A stretch of DNA of 64,000 nucleotides, taken from NCBI GenBank assembly GCA_016721015.1, contig JADKJL010000012.1, positions 310,001-374,000 of the forward strand, given 5' to 3'. The translations under genes were made by a program, and so were the position numbers. The notes beneath the pieces are model-generated. The model was not told the DNA's origin, did not search any database, and saw nothing but the letters and a program-made list of their open reading frames with translations. Positions 40,751 through 49,528 of this stretch are shown piece by piece (positions within the stretch are counted from its first letter, which is position 1; every line of letters starts with the position of its first letter). The stretch is from Lysobacterales bacterium. GTDB taxonomy: Bacteria; Pseudomonadota; Gammaproteobacteria; Xanthomonadales; Rhodanobacteraceae.

Positions 40751-42592
40751 TCAATATTCGCCGAGCTGGTTCGCTCCGAGTGGTCCGTTGCCGCGCGGCG
40801 TGGTCGCAATATCCCGGCTCGATGGCAGTGGCTCGCCGGCGACGATATGTGCCCACAGCCTGTCCAGCGCCGCGTAGGCATACGGCAGCATCGGCACATG
40901 CGCATCGCCGAAACCGGGAAACGCGAGGAAGGCATCGAAATGCTGGGCGTGGCCGACTTTCCAGAACACCGGCTTGCGCCCGTTCGCCTCGAGCCAGCGC
41001 ACATAGGGCGCGGAGCTGAAGGCCACCGGCACCAGGCCATCAGCTTCGCCATGGACGATGATCATGGGCAAATCAGCGCGCGGCAAGGCGGCACGCGTTT
41101 CGCCGGCACCGGTGTAGACAAGCAGACCCAGCTCACTCGATTCACTCCACAACTGACTCAGGCATTCCGATCCCGGCCACGATGAGTCCTTGCCCGCGGC
41201 CATGCTGTCGAGGATGCCGACGCCGGCACCGGGTGGTATCCCGGTCGCATCAGCCCACCAGCCGGCTTGTTCGATCGGCGACGCCGCGCGGGCATTGCCG
41301 CCAGCGTCGGTCGCGGCCAAGCCGAAACCACATGGCATCGGGCCGACCCCGGTTCTCGCATACGCGGCCGAATAGGTGATTGTCACCGCGCGCCACAAAT
41401 CGAGCGCGGTCGATGTCGCCGCACTGGCCAGCGCGTCATCGGTCCAGCCAGTCGAATGCAGGCTTTCCAGCGCCTGAGCAGCGGCAGACTGCGCGCTGCC
41501 GGCCGATTGCCAACGCTGATCCTTCAGCGTTTCGCAACGGCTGACCCAGGCTGGCGGCGGCTCGCCATTGACGCGGGCGAACGGGGTCTGGTCGAAACGC
41601 GGATCGAGCAGGGCGCAGGGCATCAGCAGCATCGCCTCGGTCGCATAGTCGTACAACGCACGCCCACCCTCGCCCGCCCAGATATTCGGTTCGACCGCGA
41701 CCACGCCATCAAACAGGCCATCATCGGCCTCGGCTGCGCGCAAGACGGCGCCGCCGCCATTGGAGAGCCCCGCGGCAATGATCCTCGTGTTCTCGGCCGT
41801 GAACGGCGCCTGATCCGGAAAGGCCTGATCGAGCGCAGCCAGGGCAAAGCGCGCGGCCTGGATGACGTGACGTCCCCAATCGGCTTCCGGGTTGTCGCCG
41901 GAATGCGTGTGTTTGACCAGGACCTGATTCGATCCGGCAACCGTGGCGTCATCGGCGGGCGCGAATTCAAGCTGGGCGCTGCCACGTTGCGCTCGCGTGC
42001 CGTCAAGGGCAACGCCGGAATTGCTGGCGACATCGAAATAACCGCTGCCGGTGCCCTTGTCCGTATAAGCCACCGCACAACCCCGCGGCAGGCCCCAGGC
42101 GCCGGCCAGCGAGATTGAGCCGTAAACGCCGCGTGAGCCGGACGAGGCGGTGACGATCACGCAACGTTTGTCGCGATCAAACAGATCCGGCACCTGGACG
42201 AGCACGCGATGCGGCGATTTCGCCTTCGGCAATTTCGCAAACGCAGTGAACTCGCGACCGGTGACGACCGGCACCGCACCATAGATTTCGCCATAGCCGC
42301 CCAGCGGGCCGAGATCGGCAATGCCACGCCAGCTCGAATAAATGGCCCGCCGTCGCAATTCGGCCGGCGTTGGCGACTCCGGGTTGGCAAAAGCCGGTGC
42401 CGATCCGCGCAACCCGGCCAGACCAAGCCCTGCGCTGAGTAGGTCGTCATCGCCCTGGTGGGTGGTGACGCGGATCCCGCTGACCAGTCCATCGGACATG
42501 GGCGTTTGCTCCGAAACGTTGCGGTGGCTGGCACACGCGGCCAGTGCAAGCGCCCCAAGTACACCGATGCTGATTCTGGAAAGGATATTCAT
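40751..42592 (-). CDS. D-(-)-3-hydroxybutyrate oligomer hydrolase, lipoprotein
   Basis: Cuts 3-hydroxybutyrate dimers and oligomers to monomer. The 613-residue product starts MNILSRISIGVLGALALAAC from ATG 42592, whose lipobox LAAC predicts an envelope lipoprotein. Family features are VPDLFDRDKRCVIVTASSGSRGVYG and the nucleophile elbow GLSNGGGAV (Ser), with Asp in VHGEADGLVP and His in KVGHAQHFDAF. It is upstream of phaE on the same strand with a 98-bp gap. An exported oligomer hydrolase next to an intracellular synthase suggests use of extracellular PHB products as well. Confidence 0.88.
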   Translation of the reverse strand: MNILSRISIGVLGALALAACASHRNVSEQTPMSDGLVSGIRVTTHQGDDDLLSAGLGLAGLRGSAPAFANPESPTPAELRRRAIYSSWRGIADLGPLGGYGEIYGAVPVVTGREFTAFAKLPKAKSPHRVLVQVPDLFDRDKRCVIVTASSGSRGVYGSISLAGAWGLPRGCAVAYTDKGTGSGYFDVASNSGVALDGTRAQRGSAQLEFAPADDATVAGSNQVLVKHTHSGDNPEADWGRHVIQAARFALAALDQAFPDQAPFTAENTRIIAAGLSNGGGAVLRAAEADDGLFDGVVAVEPNIWAGEGGRALYDYATEAMLLMPCALLDPRFDQTPFARVNGEPPPAWVSRCETLKDQRWQSAGSAQSAAAQALESLHSTGWTDDALASAATSTALDLWRAVTITYSAAYARTGVGPMPCGFGLAATDAGGNARAASPIEQAGWWADATGIPPGAGVGILDSMAAGKDSSWPGSECLSQLWSESSELGLLVYTGAGETRAALPRADLPMIIVHGEADGLVPVAFSSAPYVRWLEANGRKPVFWKVGHAQHFDAFLAFPGFGDAHVPMLPYAYAALDRLWAHIVAGEPLPSSRDIATTPRGNGPLGANQLGEY

Positions 42593-42744
42593 TCGTGCAC
42601 CGTAGCAAGCGGTGGTCCGGCTGTCATCGGACAAAGGTCCAGGGCACGCGTCCGATCACGGCAGCGGGCGCGACGATGCCACGGCGAGACCACGCAAGAC
42701 TCATGCATCCACGGATCCACGCGGCTATCGGTTGATCGTTCCAT

Positions 42745-42782
42745 GCCCGCTCCGCATCCGGATATCCGGATGCGGAGCGGGC
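42745..42782 (-). terminator. 38-bp perfect palindrome after the TonB receptor gene
   Basis: A fully symmetric 19+19 bp sequence centred on CCGGATATCCGG, rich in GC. It lies 22 bp past the receptor stop. No T-run follows in the receptor's direction. It is probably the transcript end. Confidence 0.6.
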
Positions 42783-42803
42783 CTTGTCGCAAGCGCTTCG
42801 GAT

Positions 42804-45593
42804 TTACAGCGCCCCACCACCAAACTTGGTCGTGAACTGCAGGTAGTAGCTGCGCCCCATCGAATCAAACCAGGAAACGTCGTAGTACGGATACGAGGTG
42901 TAAGTCGGATCCTTCGGCGGCATCTTGTCGAACAGGTTGGTGACCGCAAAAGACAGGCGCATGCGCTCGTTGAAGCGGTATTCGGTCGACAGGTTGTAGC
43001 GGTAGGTGGCGCCAATCCAGGCTTTCTCGCCTGCTCCGGTATCGACAATCTGGTCATAGGAATCGGAGTTGGGCAGACGACCCAGTCGGTCGCCATGCAC
43101 GGTCACCGTCCACGCGTTCTTCTCCCACGACACGCTTGCACTGGTCTTGTTGCGCGGAATGTCGAAACCGCTGTTGACGGCGAACTCGTCAACCTCGGCA
43201 TCGCCGGTGTACTGCTGGAACAGGTGTTCGCGCGTCCACGTGTAGTTGCCCGAGAAGCGGAAATCGCCGATGCCGGTGGCGAGCTTGTAATGCGCGCTCA
43301 AATCGATGCCGCTGGTTCGTTCGCGGGCGACATTGACCGGGTTGACCGTGATGCCATACAGATTGCCATTGGCCAGACGGTTGATGCGGGCGATGGCATC
43401 GACGCAACTCGGCGAAGAGACATCGACCGGATTGCCGTTGACGTCGGTGCCTATGCGGCAGTTCGCCTCAAGCTGGAGCAGGCGATCGGTGCTCAGATCC
43501 TGCACCTGGTTGCGCATGTCGATGTTGAAGTAGTCGATCGAGACATCGAAGTTCTCGCGCGGAGAAAACACGAAACCGCCTGTCCACGAGGTACTGGTTT
43601 CCGGCCCAAGGGCGCGGTTGCCGCTGCGCGTGCGGATCAAGCCCTCATCAGAGTACGAGCAATCGGTGATGTCTTCATCGGGCTCCTCGGTGCGACAGCG
43701 GTAGTAATCGGTGCCGCCGGTCTCATCGTTTCCAATGCCGGCATAGACGTAGTGCAGATCGGGGGCGCGGAAAGCGGTTCCGTACGAGCCACGCACAAGC
43801 AGTGAATCCGCCGGACGCCACTCGAGGCCGGCGCTGTAGGTGAACTTGTCGGCCGTGTTGCCGGCAAACCGGTAGTCGTCGTAGCGCCCGGCCACGCTGA
43901 GGTTCAGGCTATCGAGCAAGGGCACGCGCAGCTCGCCCGCCGCGGCCCAGCGATTGCGGCTGCCACTGCCGTCGGAATCCTTCCAACTGTAGTAGTAGTA
44001 CTGGGTCGCCAGCGGATCGGGCTTGAGATCATAGGATTGATAGCCGTACTCGACGACCCCGGCAAATCCGGCCGCTCCGGCCGGCATCTGGAACAAGTCC
44101 AGATTCGAGAACGTGAAAGCCAGCGTGTCGCTCTGCGACTGCGGGTGATAGACGGTGCGTTGCGCGATCGAGTCGTACTCGCTGCGGGTCAGCGGTGTGT
44201 ACAAGCGGCTCGGGTCGGCATTGAAGATCGGGTAGCCGCTGTCCTCGTCGATGCCGAGCTGCGGGCCGAGATAGAGATTGTTTGCCAGCCCGGCCACGAT
44301 TTGCGGCCAGCTGATCGTGGCCTCGTATTGCGAATGGCTGAGCGAAGCCTCGTAATCCCAGCTCTGCCCGAATGAACCGCGCAGGCCGGTGGTGAAGCTG
44401 AAGGTCTTCTGCGTGGTTTCAATCATGCCGCGATTGAGTCCGCCCATTTCCTCGGGTGTGAACTGGCGTCCCCAGTATTCGACCTGCTCGGTGGCCTGGT
44501 TGTAGAAATAGCCTTCCTCGTTGCCATCCGGGGCCATGTAGCTCCACTGCTCGACATCGCGGAACAGGTTGACCTTGCTGTAGCCGGCCTGGATGTCGGC
44601 GAACCAGTCGAGCGAATCACCCAGTGGCATGCTCATCGAGGTGTAGGTGTTGATGCCCTTGCGCTCGCTCTGGATCGTGCCGTAACCGATCGACTCGCGG
44701 CTGCCGCAAAAATCACCATAGTTGCGACGGTTCGCATAGATTGTCGTGCCGCCATTGAGGCTGGCAAGCCCGGCGCAGACATCCTCGCCCGGATCGATGT
44801 AGTCGTCGTAGTAGTCGGTGCGCAGGAAGGTGCGTCGCGGCGTCTGCGAGCGCGAGGTTGGCGCATCGGCGGTGGAGTCCTGGATATCACGGTCATACGC
44901 CCACAGCGGTTTCTGATTGATGATCTCGGCGCCGAAAACCAGGTTGAAATCGTTGCTCGAAAAGCCGGTCGACAGATTGAGCTTGTACGACTCGCCACCG
45001 CCGTGCTGGGTATCGCCATAGCGGAAATCGACGGTGGTGCCATCCGCCTTCTTCTTGAGGATGAAGTTGACAACGCCCGAGATCGCATCCGAACCGTACA
45101 CCGCCGAGGCGCTGCCGGTGAGGATCTCGATGCGATCGATCATGCCGATGGGAATGCTCGAAATGTCGGTGAAGTTGCTGCGCCCCTTGAACGGCATCGG
45201 AAAATCGGCGATGCGCCGGCCGTTAACGAGAACCAGCGTGTGGTTCGGACCGAGGCCGCGCAGATCGACTTGTTGAGCACCGGGCGAAAAATCCGCTCCG
45301 CTGGAGGATTGCTGGCTCTGAGTCTCACCGCCATTCTGGGTAATCGAGCGCAACACGTCCGGGATACTGCCGAATCCGCCCGCCTTGATCTCCTCGGCCG
45401 TGACCACCGTGATCGGCGCCGGCCCCTCAACCTGGGCGCGCGGAATGCGTGAACCGGTCACCGTCACGGTTTCCAGCGTCGTGTCGGGATCGGTTGAGCC
45501 GGTATTGGATTGGGCAAGGATTGAACCGCTCGCGAGGGCGAGTGATCCGTACAAGGCAATACGGATGGGCAACAGCAGGGAGCTTCTGCGCAT
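42804..45593 (-). CDS. TonB-dependent outer-membrane receptor
   Basis: About 929 residues from ATG 45593 (MRRSSLLLPIRIALYGSLALASGSILAQ). The frame is open 1.2 kb further upstream, but that stretch only mirrors the divergent gene. A TonB box-like ETVTVTGSRI is followed by the plug (EEIKAGGFGSIPDVLRSI, VLVNGRRIADF, IERIEILTGSASAVYGSDAISGVVNFIL) and a 22-strand barrel ending YYLQFTTKFGGGAL. The plug type is that of large Xanthomonadales receptors for peptides or oligosaccharides. It is divergent from a secreted cyanophycinase, which suggests an arginine/aspartate dipeptide or oligomer as cargo; this is inference. Confidence 0.92.
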   Translation of the reverse strand: MRRSSLLLPIRIALYGSLALASGSILAQSNTGSTDPDTTLETVTVTGSRIPRAQVEGPAPITVVTAEEIKAGGFGSIPDVLRSITQNGGETQSQQSSSGADFSPGAQQVDLRGLGPNHTLVLVNGRRIADFPMPFKGRSNFTDISSIPIGMIDRIEILTGSASAVYGSDAISGVVNFILKKKADGTTVDFRYGDTQHGGGESYKLNLSTGFSSNDFNLVFGAEIINQKPLWAYDRDIQDSTADAPTSRSQTPRRTFLRTDYYDDYIDPGEDVCAGLASLNGGTTIYANRRNYGDFCGSRESIGYGTIQSERKGINTYTSMSMPLGDSLDWFADIQAGYSKVNLFRDVEQWSYMAPDGNEEGYFYNQATEQVEYWGRQFTPEEMGGLNRGMIETTQKTFSFTTGLRGSFGQSWDYEASLSHSQYEATISWPQIVAGLANNLYLGPQLGIDEDSGYPIFNADPSRLYTPLTRSEYDSIAQRTVYHPQSQSDTLAFTFSNLDLFQMPAGAAGFAGVVEYGYQSYDLKPDPLATQYYYYSWKDSDGSGSRNRWAAAGELRVPLLDSLNLSVAGRYDDYRFAGNTADKFTYSAGLEWRPADSLLVRGSYGTAFRAPDLHYVYAGIGNDETGGTDYYRCRTEEPDEDITDCSYSDEGLIRTRSGNRALGPETSTSWTGGFVFSPRENFDVSIDYFNIDMRNQVQDLSTDRLLQLEANCRIGTDVNGNPVDVSSPSCVDAIARINRLANGNLYGITVNPVNVARERTSGIDLSAHYKLATGIGDFRFSGNYTWTREHLFQQYTGDAEVDEFAVNSGFDIPRNKTSASVSWEKNAWTVTVHGDRLGRLPNSDSYDQIVDTGAGEKAWIGATYRYNLSTEYRFNERMRLSFAVTNLFDKMPPKDPTYTSYPYYDVSWFDSMGRSYYLQFTTKFGGGAL

Positions 45594-45806
45594 GGGAGTT
45601 CTCGATGGGTGAACTGCAACGATCGGTGGAGAAACGTTGCGGATGCAGGCCGCGACAACCCCTTCAAGCTTGTCGGACAGCCCTTCCGCCCTCCCATTCT
45701 GTGCCTGATTCCGGCCACTGTGAAGACGACGAAAGTACAAGCCGGTCCAATTGAGCAGTGCCCTGAGGCGTGTCAAGATTGCAGGCCATCCGCACAGGTA
45801 ACAGGC
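45594..45806. promoter_or_regulatory. divergent control region of the TonB receptor and cyanophycinase operons
   Basis: 213 bp between two oppositely transcribed units. No clear operator palindrome or strong promoter was found; TTGAGC-17-CAAGAT at about 45751-45779 is a weak sigma-70 candidate for the rightward operon. Shared control is suggested only by the layout. Confidence 0.3.
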
Positions 45807-46874
45807 ATGCTTTCCGCGTTGAAGTTCCGCTTGGCCCGGCTTGCCGCAAGCCTTGTCGTCATCGCCCTGTGTGGCCTTGCAGCCAACGTCGCTGCCGATC
45901 AAGGTCAGCATCCCGGCTTCAGCTATCACTCGGTTGGCGACACAAAAGCCGAAACACCCGCCCACCCGACATTCGGACTGATGCTGATGGGTGGCGGCGA
46001 CTGGGTCGACGACGCCTTCCACTGGTTCGTCAAGCGTGCCGGTGGCGGTCACATCGTGATCCTGCGAGCCTCCGGTGACGACGACTTGCAACGTCGTCTT
46101 TACGACAGTATCGGCGGGGTCCGCTCGGTCGAGACCTTTGTCTTCAGCAAACGCGAGGCGGCGGAAGATCCGTTCGTCATCCAGGCGATCGAACGCGCCG
46201 ATGGCGTCTTCATCGCGGGCGGCGACCAGTCCAACTACATCCGCTACTGGAAAGGCACGCGATTGAACGCCGCCCTCGATCGCCATGTTCGCGAAGGCAA
46301 ACCACTGGGTGGAACCAGCGCCGGCCTCGCCATCCTCGGCGCAGCCAGTTACGGAGCGCTCGATGGCGGCAGCATTGTTTCCGCCGATGCCCTCGCCCGG
46401 CCGCTCGGCGCCGGCGTGACGCTCGATACGGGCTTCCTGCATCTGCACTTTCTCGACCGGGTCATCACCGACAGCCATTTCGGCAAGCGCGACCGCCTCG
46501 GCCGTCTGATCGCGTTTCTGGCCAAGGCGCAATCGACCCACCTGGTCGAGCATCCAATCGGGATTGGCGTCGACGAAAACAGCGCACTTTGCATCGACAA
46601 CGATGGCATCGGCACCTTGTTCACCGGCAGCGGCGGCTACGCCTGGCTCGTGCAGACCTCCACTCCTCCGGGCAAGGTCACCATGGATACCCCGCTGAGC
46701 TGGACCGGCATCAAGATTACCGGCATCGGTTCCGCAAGCCGCGTGAACCTGCAAACCTTCGCCGTTGAAAATCCGGCATTCGAACGCACAGCCGATGTCG
46801 AGCATGGCATCCTGAGCCTCCACGAAGGTGCCGAATCAGCGGCGCCCTCCGCCTCCCGACGAGAAAAGCAATGA
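45807..46874 (+). CDS. secreted cyanophycinase (peptidase S51 family)
   Basis: Hydrolyses cyanophycin (poly-Asp with Arg side chains) to beta-Asp-Arg dipeptides. The 355-residue product starts at ATG 45807 with signal MLSALKFRLARLAASLVVIALCGLAANVAA, so it is exported, unlike the cytosolic cyanobacterial enzyme. The glutamine-amidotransferase-like fold shows FGLMLMGGGDW, ADGVFIAGGDQSNYIRYWKG and the nucleophile Ser171 in GGTSAGLAILG, then VDENSALCID. It overlaps the next gene (ATGA), which encodes an exported isoaspartyl peptidase. Confidence 0.88.
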   Translation: MLSALKFRLARLAASLVVIALCGLAANVAADQGQHPGFSYHSVGDTKAETPAHPTFGLMLMGGGDWVDDAFHWFVKRAGGGHIVILRASGDDDLQRRLYDSIGGVRSVETFVFSKREAAEDPFVIQAIERADGVFIAGGDQSNYIRYWKGTRLNAALDRHVREGKPLGGTSAGLAILGAASYGALDGGSIVSADALARPLGAGVTLDTGFLHLHFLDRVITDSHFGKRDRLGRLIAFLAKAQSTHLVEHPIGIGVDENSALCIDNDGIGTLFTGSGGYAWLVQTSTPPGKVTMDTPLSWTGIKITGIGSASRVNLQTFAVENPAFERTADVEHGILSLHEGAESAAPSASRREKQ

Positions 46875-47884
46875 ACCGACTCAACCCGCTTTGCGCCGCT
46901 GTCCTCATCGCAACCAGCTTCGCCGTGAACGCTGCGGAAACCAAACCCGTGCTGGTCATCCATGGCGGCGCCGGCGTCGTACGCAGCGAAATGACGGCAA
47001 AGAGCGAAGCCGACGTGCGCGCTGCCCTGCTCAAGGCGGTCAACAAGGGCTACGCCGAACTGAAATCAGGCAAACCCGCACTCGATGCCGTCACCGCCGC
47101 AATCACCGTGCTCGAGGATGATCCGAACTTCAACGCCGGCAAGGGTGCCGTATTTACCCACGACGGCCACAACGAACTCGATTCAGCGATCATGGAGGGC
47201 AACACGCTCAAGGCCGGCGCCGTCGCTGGCGTGCGCACCGTGCGCAACCCGATCCTGCTGGCGCGTGGGGTCATGGAAAAGTCGGAGCACGTCATGATGG
47301 CCGGTCGCGGTGCCGAGGATTTCGCCAAATCAAACGGCATCACCCTGGTTGATCCGGCGTATTTCCGCACCGAGAAGCGCTGGCAGCAACTGCAGAAGGC
47401 ACTAGCCGAAGAGAAAAAAGGCGTGGCTTACACCGACATGGAAACCGCAAAGCACTTCGGCACCGTCGGCGCAGTCGCCCTCGACAAGAGTGGCCATCTC
47501 GCCGCCGGCACCTCGACCGGCGGCATGACCAACAAGCGCTTCGGCCGCATCGGTGATTCGCCGGTGATCGGTGCCGGCACCTACGCCGATGCCAACTGCG
47601 CGGTATCCGGCACCGGCTGGGGTGAATTCTATCTGCGCACGGTCGCCGCGCATTCGATCTGCATGCGCGTCGGCCTGCTCAAGCAACCACTGGCCGAAGC
47701 CGCCGAACAGGTCATCAACAAGGACATCCCCAAACTGGGTGGCGATGGCGGCGCCATCGCGCTCGGTGCCGATGGCAGCATGGCAATGCCGTTCAACACG
47801 GATGGCATGTTCCGCGCCTGGATCGGCACGGATGGTGTCGCACATGTGGCGATTTATTCGAATGAGGAGGATTCGAAGGAGTAG
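46871..47884 (+). CDS. iaaA: exported isoaspartyl peptidase/L-asparaginase (Ntn-hydrolase)
   Basis: Splits beta-aspartyl dipeptides. The 337-residue precursor has signal MNRLNPLCAAVLIATSFAVNAAE and the family pattern LVIHGGAG at the N-terminus, then ALDAVTAAITVLEDDPNFNAGKGAVFTHDGHNELDSAIMEG. Autocleavage is expected before Thr198 in GTVGAVALD, and GTSTGGMTNKRFGRIGDSPVIGAGTYAD follows. The start overlaps the cyanophycinase stop. Together they could turn external cyanophycin into aspartate and arginine in the periplasm. Confidence 0.92.
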   Translation: MNRLNPLCAAVLIATSFAVNAAETKPVLVIHGGAGVVRSEMTAKSEADVRAALLKAVNKGYAELKSGKPALDAVTAAITVLEDDPNFNAGKGAVFTHDGHNELDSAIMEGNTLKAGAVAGVRTVRNPILLARGVMEKSEHVMMAGRGAEDFAKSNGITLVDPAYFRTEKRWQQLQKALAEEKKGVAYTDMETAKHFGTVGAVALDKSGHLAAGTSTGGMTNKRFGRIGDSPVIGAGTYADANCAVSGTGWGEFYLRTVAAHSICMRVGLLKQPLAEAAEQVINKDIPKLGGDGGAIALGADGSMAMPFNTDGMFRAWIGTDGVAHVAIYSNEEDSKE

Positions 47885-47990
47885 TTTTTTATTCGGTAAT
47901 GTTTTAGTTTTATTTTACTTTAAACCTTCCAACCACTTATTCACCCTCGCGCAGGCAAAGATTCACGATCTTCGCTCTGGCACAATGCAC
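47885..47990. other. AT-rich spacer between iaaA and element 1
   Basis: The first ~50 bp are strongly AT-rich (TTTTTTATTCGG, TTTTAGTTTTATTTTAC), unlike the GC-rich surroundings. The T-run begins 2 nt after the iaaA stop and could end transcription, but there is no upstream hairpin. Confidence 0.5.
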
Positions 47991-48912
47991 GCTCCTTCGG
48001 AGCGCGGCATCCCTGCCGATTTTCACTCGCCTCCCGGCGAGCGAGTCACTTCTCTTTGAGTGGCCACCGCGCCGCAGGAGCGGCGCGAACAGCGTAGCTG
48101 GCCCGAAGGGCGGAGGGCAGGATGCCCGGAGTCAAGAAAGTAACCAAGAGAAAGGCCACCCCGATGCAGCGGTCTCCGGGCTCCTGCACTGCGACCGCTG
48201 CATAGGGGCCCCTTCCACTGCGCATTCGGCAACTGCTCCCTGCGTTGCTCTCGACGGCCGTTCCAGACGCCGTTCTCGACTGCTGTTCCCGACGCAGTTC
48301 TACCTCCTCCATCCTTGGAGTCGTACCTCCCCCATCCATGGGGTCGTACCTCGGGCATCCATGCCCTCGCGTGCGCAGCAAAGACGAAGCAGATTCCCGC
48401 CACGACAGGTATCTCGATTCTTCATTCCTTCTCCCGCGCAGCGGGGGAAGGTGCCCGACAGGGCGGATGGGGGCGCATTGGCTTTGGCTTTGGCTTTGGC
48501 TTTGGCTTTGGCTTTGGCTTTGGCTTTGGCTTTGGCTTTGGCTTTGGCTTTGGCTTTGGCTTTTGCGCGCAGGATGCGCGCTCAATGGGCCCCCTCGATC
48601 GCGGCGAGGCTGCGCAGGGAATGTCCGAAGGATGGCCCACACGATGTGGGCCAGTTCGACGCCAGTCCACGGACGGACTGTCGGCGAACCCCGGAGCTGC
48701 CTCGCGCACCTGAAGCACAGGGACTGTGCGTAGGGCGCGAGTGTGGGGTGCTCTTTCTTTTGGTTACTTTTCTTCGGGCTCCTGCCCTCCGCCCTTCGGG
48801 CCAGCTGCGCTGTTCGCGCCGCTCCTGCGGCGCAGTGAGCAAGCAAAGAAAAGTGACTCGCTCGCCGGGAGGCGAGTGAAAAAAGGCAGGGATGCCGCGC
48901 GACGAAGGAGCG
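47991..48912. repeat. palindromic repeat element, copy 1 (about 920 bp, no clear gene)
   Basis: Left end starts GCTCCTTCGGAGCGCGGCAT, right end is the inverse (ATGCCGCGCGACGAAGGAGCG). The outer ~80 bp arms are inverted copies: the left has CACTCGCCTCCCGGCGAGCGAGT, the right GACTCGCTCGCCGGGAGGCGAGTG. Further in, AAGTAACCAAGAGAAAGGCC on the left faces the inverse, with minor changes, on the right (about 48753-48775). The centre holds GCAGCGGGGGAAGGTGCC followed by a (GCTTTG)13 array. All open frames across it are low complexity. It closely resembles copy 2 at 52719-53438. Confidence 0.85.
48481..48560 (+). repeat. (GCTTTG)13 hexamer array in element copy 1
   Basis: Thirteen uninterrupted copies of GCTTTG followed by GC. 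Read on either strand it gives dipeptide repeats (Ala-Leu, Trp-Leu, Gly-Phe, Lys-Ala/Lys-Pro), which explains the odd open frames here. The array in copy 2 has 8 units, so it behaves as a variable-number repeat. Confidence 0.95.
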
Positions 48913-49320
48913 TAAAAGCCACAGCATCGCGACCGAAGGAAGTCCCTTTTCGGGGCGACTGAAGTCGCTCCCACGATAAAGACCATCGGGTCGTAATCAG
49001 AGGGGATGGCCAGGCAAGAAAAAGTAGCGCGCTCGCCGGGAGGCGAGTGAAAAACCGGCAGGGATGCCGCGCGACGAAGGAGCGTAAGAACCCCAAGCAT
49101 CGCGACCGAAGGGAGTCCCTTTTCGGGGCGACTGAAGTCGCTCCCACAAAAAATACCACCGCGTCGTGACGCCCAGATGGGAAGCGAGTGAAAACCGGCA
49201 GGGATGCCGCGCCTCAAAGCGGCGTAAATAGCATCGCGACTGAAGTCGCTCCCACGAAAAATCCAGCATCGCGACCGAAGGGAGTCCCTTTGCGGGGCGA
49301 CTGAAGTCGCTCCCACGAAA
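48913..49320. repeat. composite REP array, 3-4 units
   Basis: A unit made of CTCGCCGGGAGGCGAGTGAAA, GGCAGGGATGCCGCGC, CAGCATCGCGACCGAAGG, GGGAGTCCCTTT and GGGGCGACTGAAGTCGCTCCCAC is repeated, with complete or partial copies ending at 48974, 49147, 49255 and 49316. The first parts of the unit are also the right arm of element 1. A degenerate trace continues to about 49400. Confidence 0.8.
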
Positions 49321-49528
49321 AATACCACCGCGTCCAGACAACAGGTGAAAGGCGAGGGAGACCTCGGCATGGATACCGCGCCGCATAACGGCGCGATCGT
49401 CAATATCCAATTGAGCATTACCGATCTATGCCGCCTACCCAGAAGCCCATTCAACATGGGCGAACGGCGACAGTCAATCAGACCTTTCCTGGTCACCTCG
49501 ACTTGCTCGGAGGCGACCTGAAAGAGCG
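49321..49528. other. gap between REP array and RND permease gene
   Basis: A degenerate trace of the repeat unit (GACCTCGGCATGGATACCGC) extends to about 49400. Beyond that nothing is recognised. It should hold the 3' end of the RND permease transcript. Confidence 0.4.

Noticed and set aside
45594..46823. 410-codon upstream extension of the TonB receptor frame over the divergent cyanophycinase gene
   Set aside because: The signal peptide begins at 45593; the extension has no motif and lies opposite a recognised gene.
48481..48560. Regular repeats that could suggest a CRISPR array
   Set aside because: The unit is 6 bp with no spacers.
48361..48879. Open frames with Ala-Leu, Lys-Ala or Lys-Pro dipeptide runs in element copy 1
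   Set aside because: They arise from translating the GCTTTG array in different frames; none is conserved as a protein between the two copies beyond the repeat itself.
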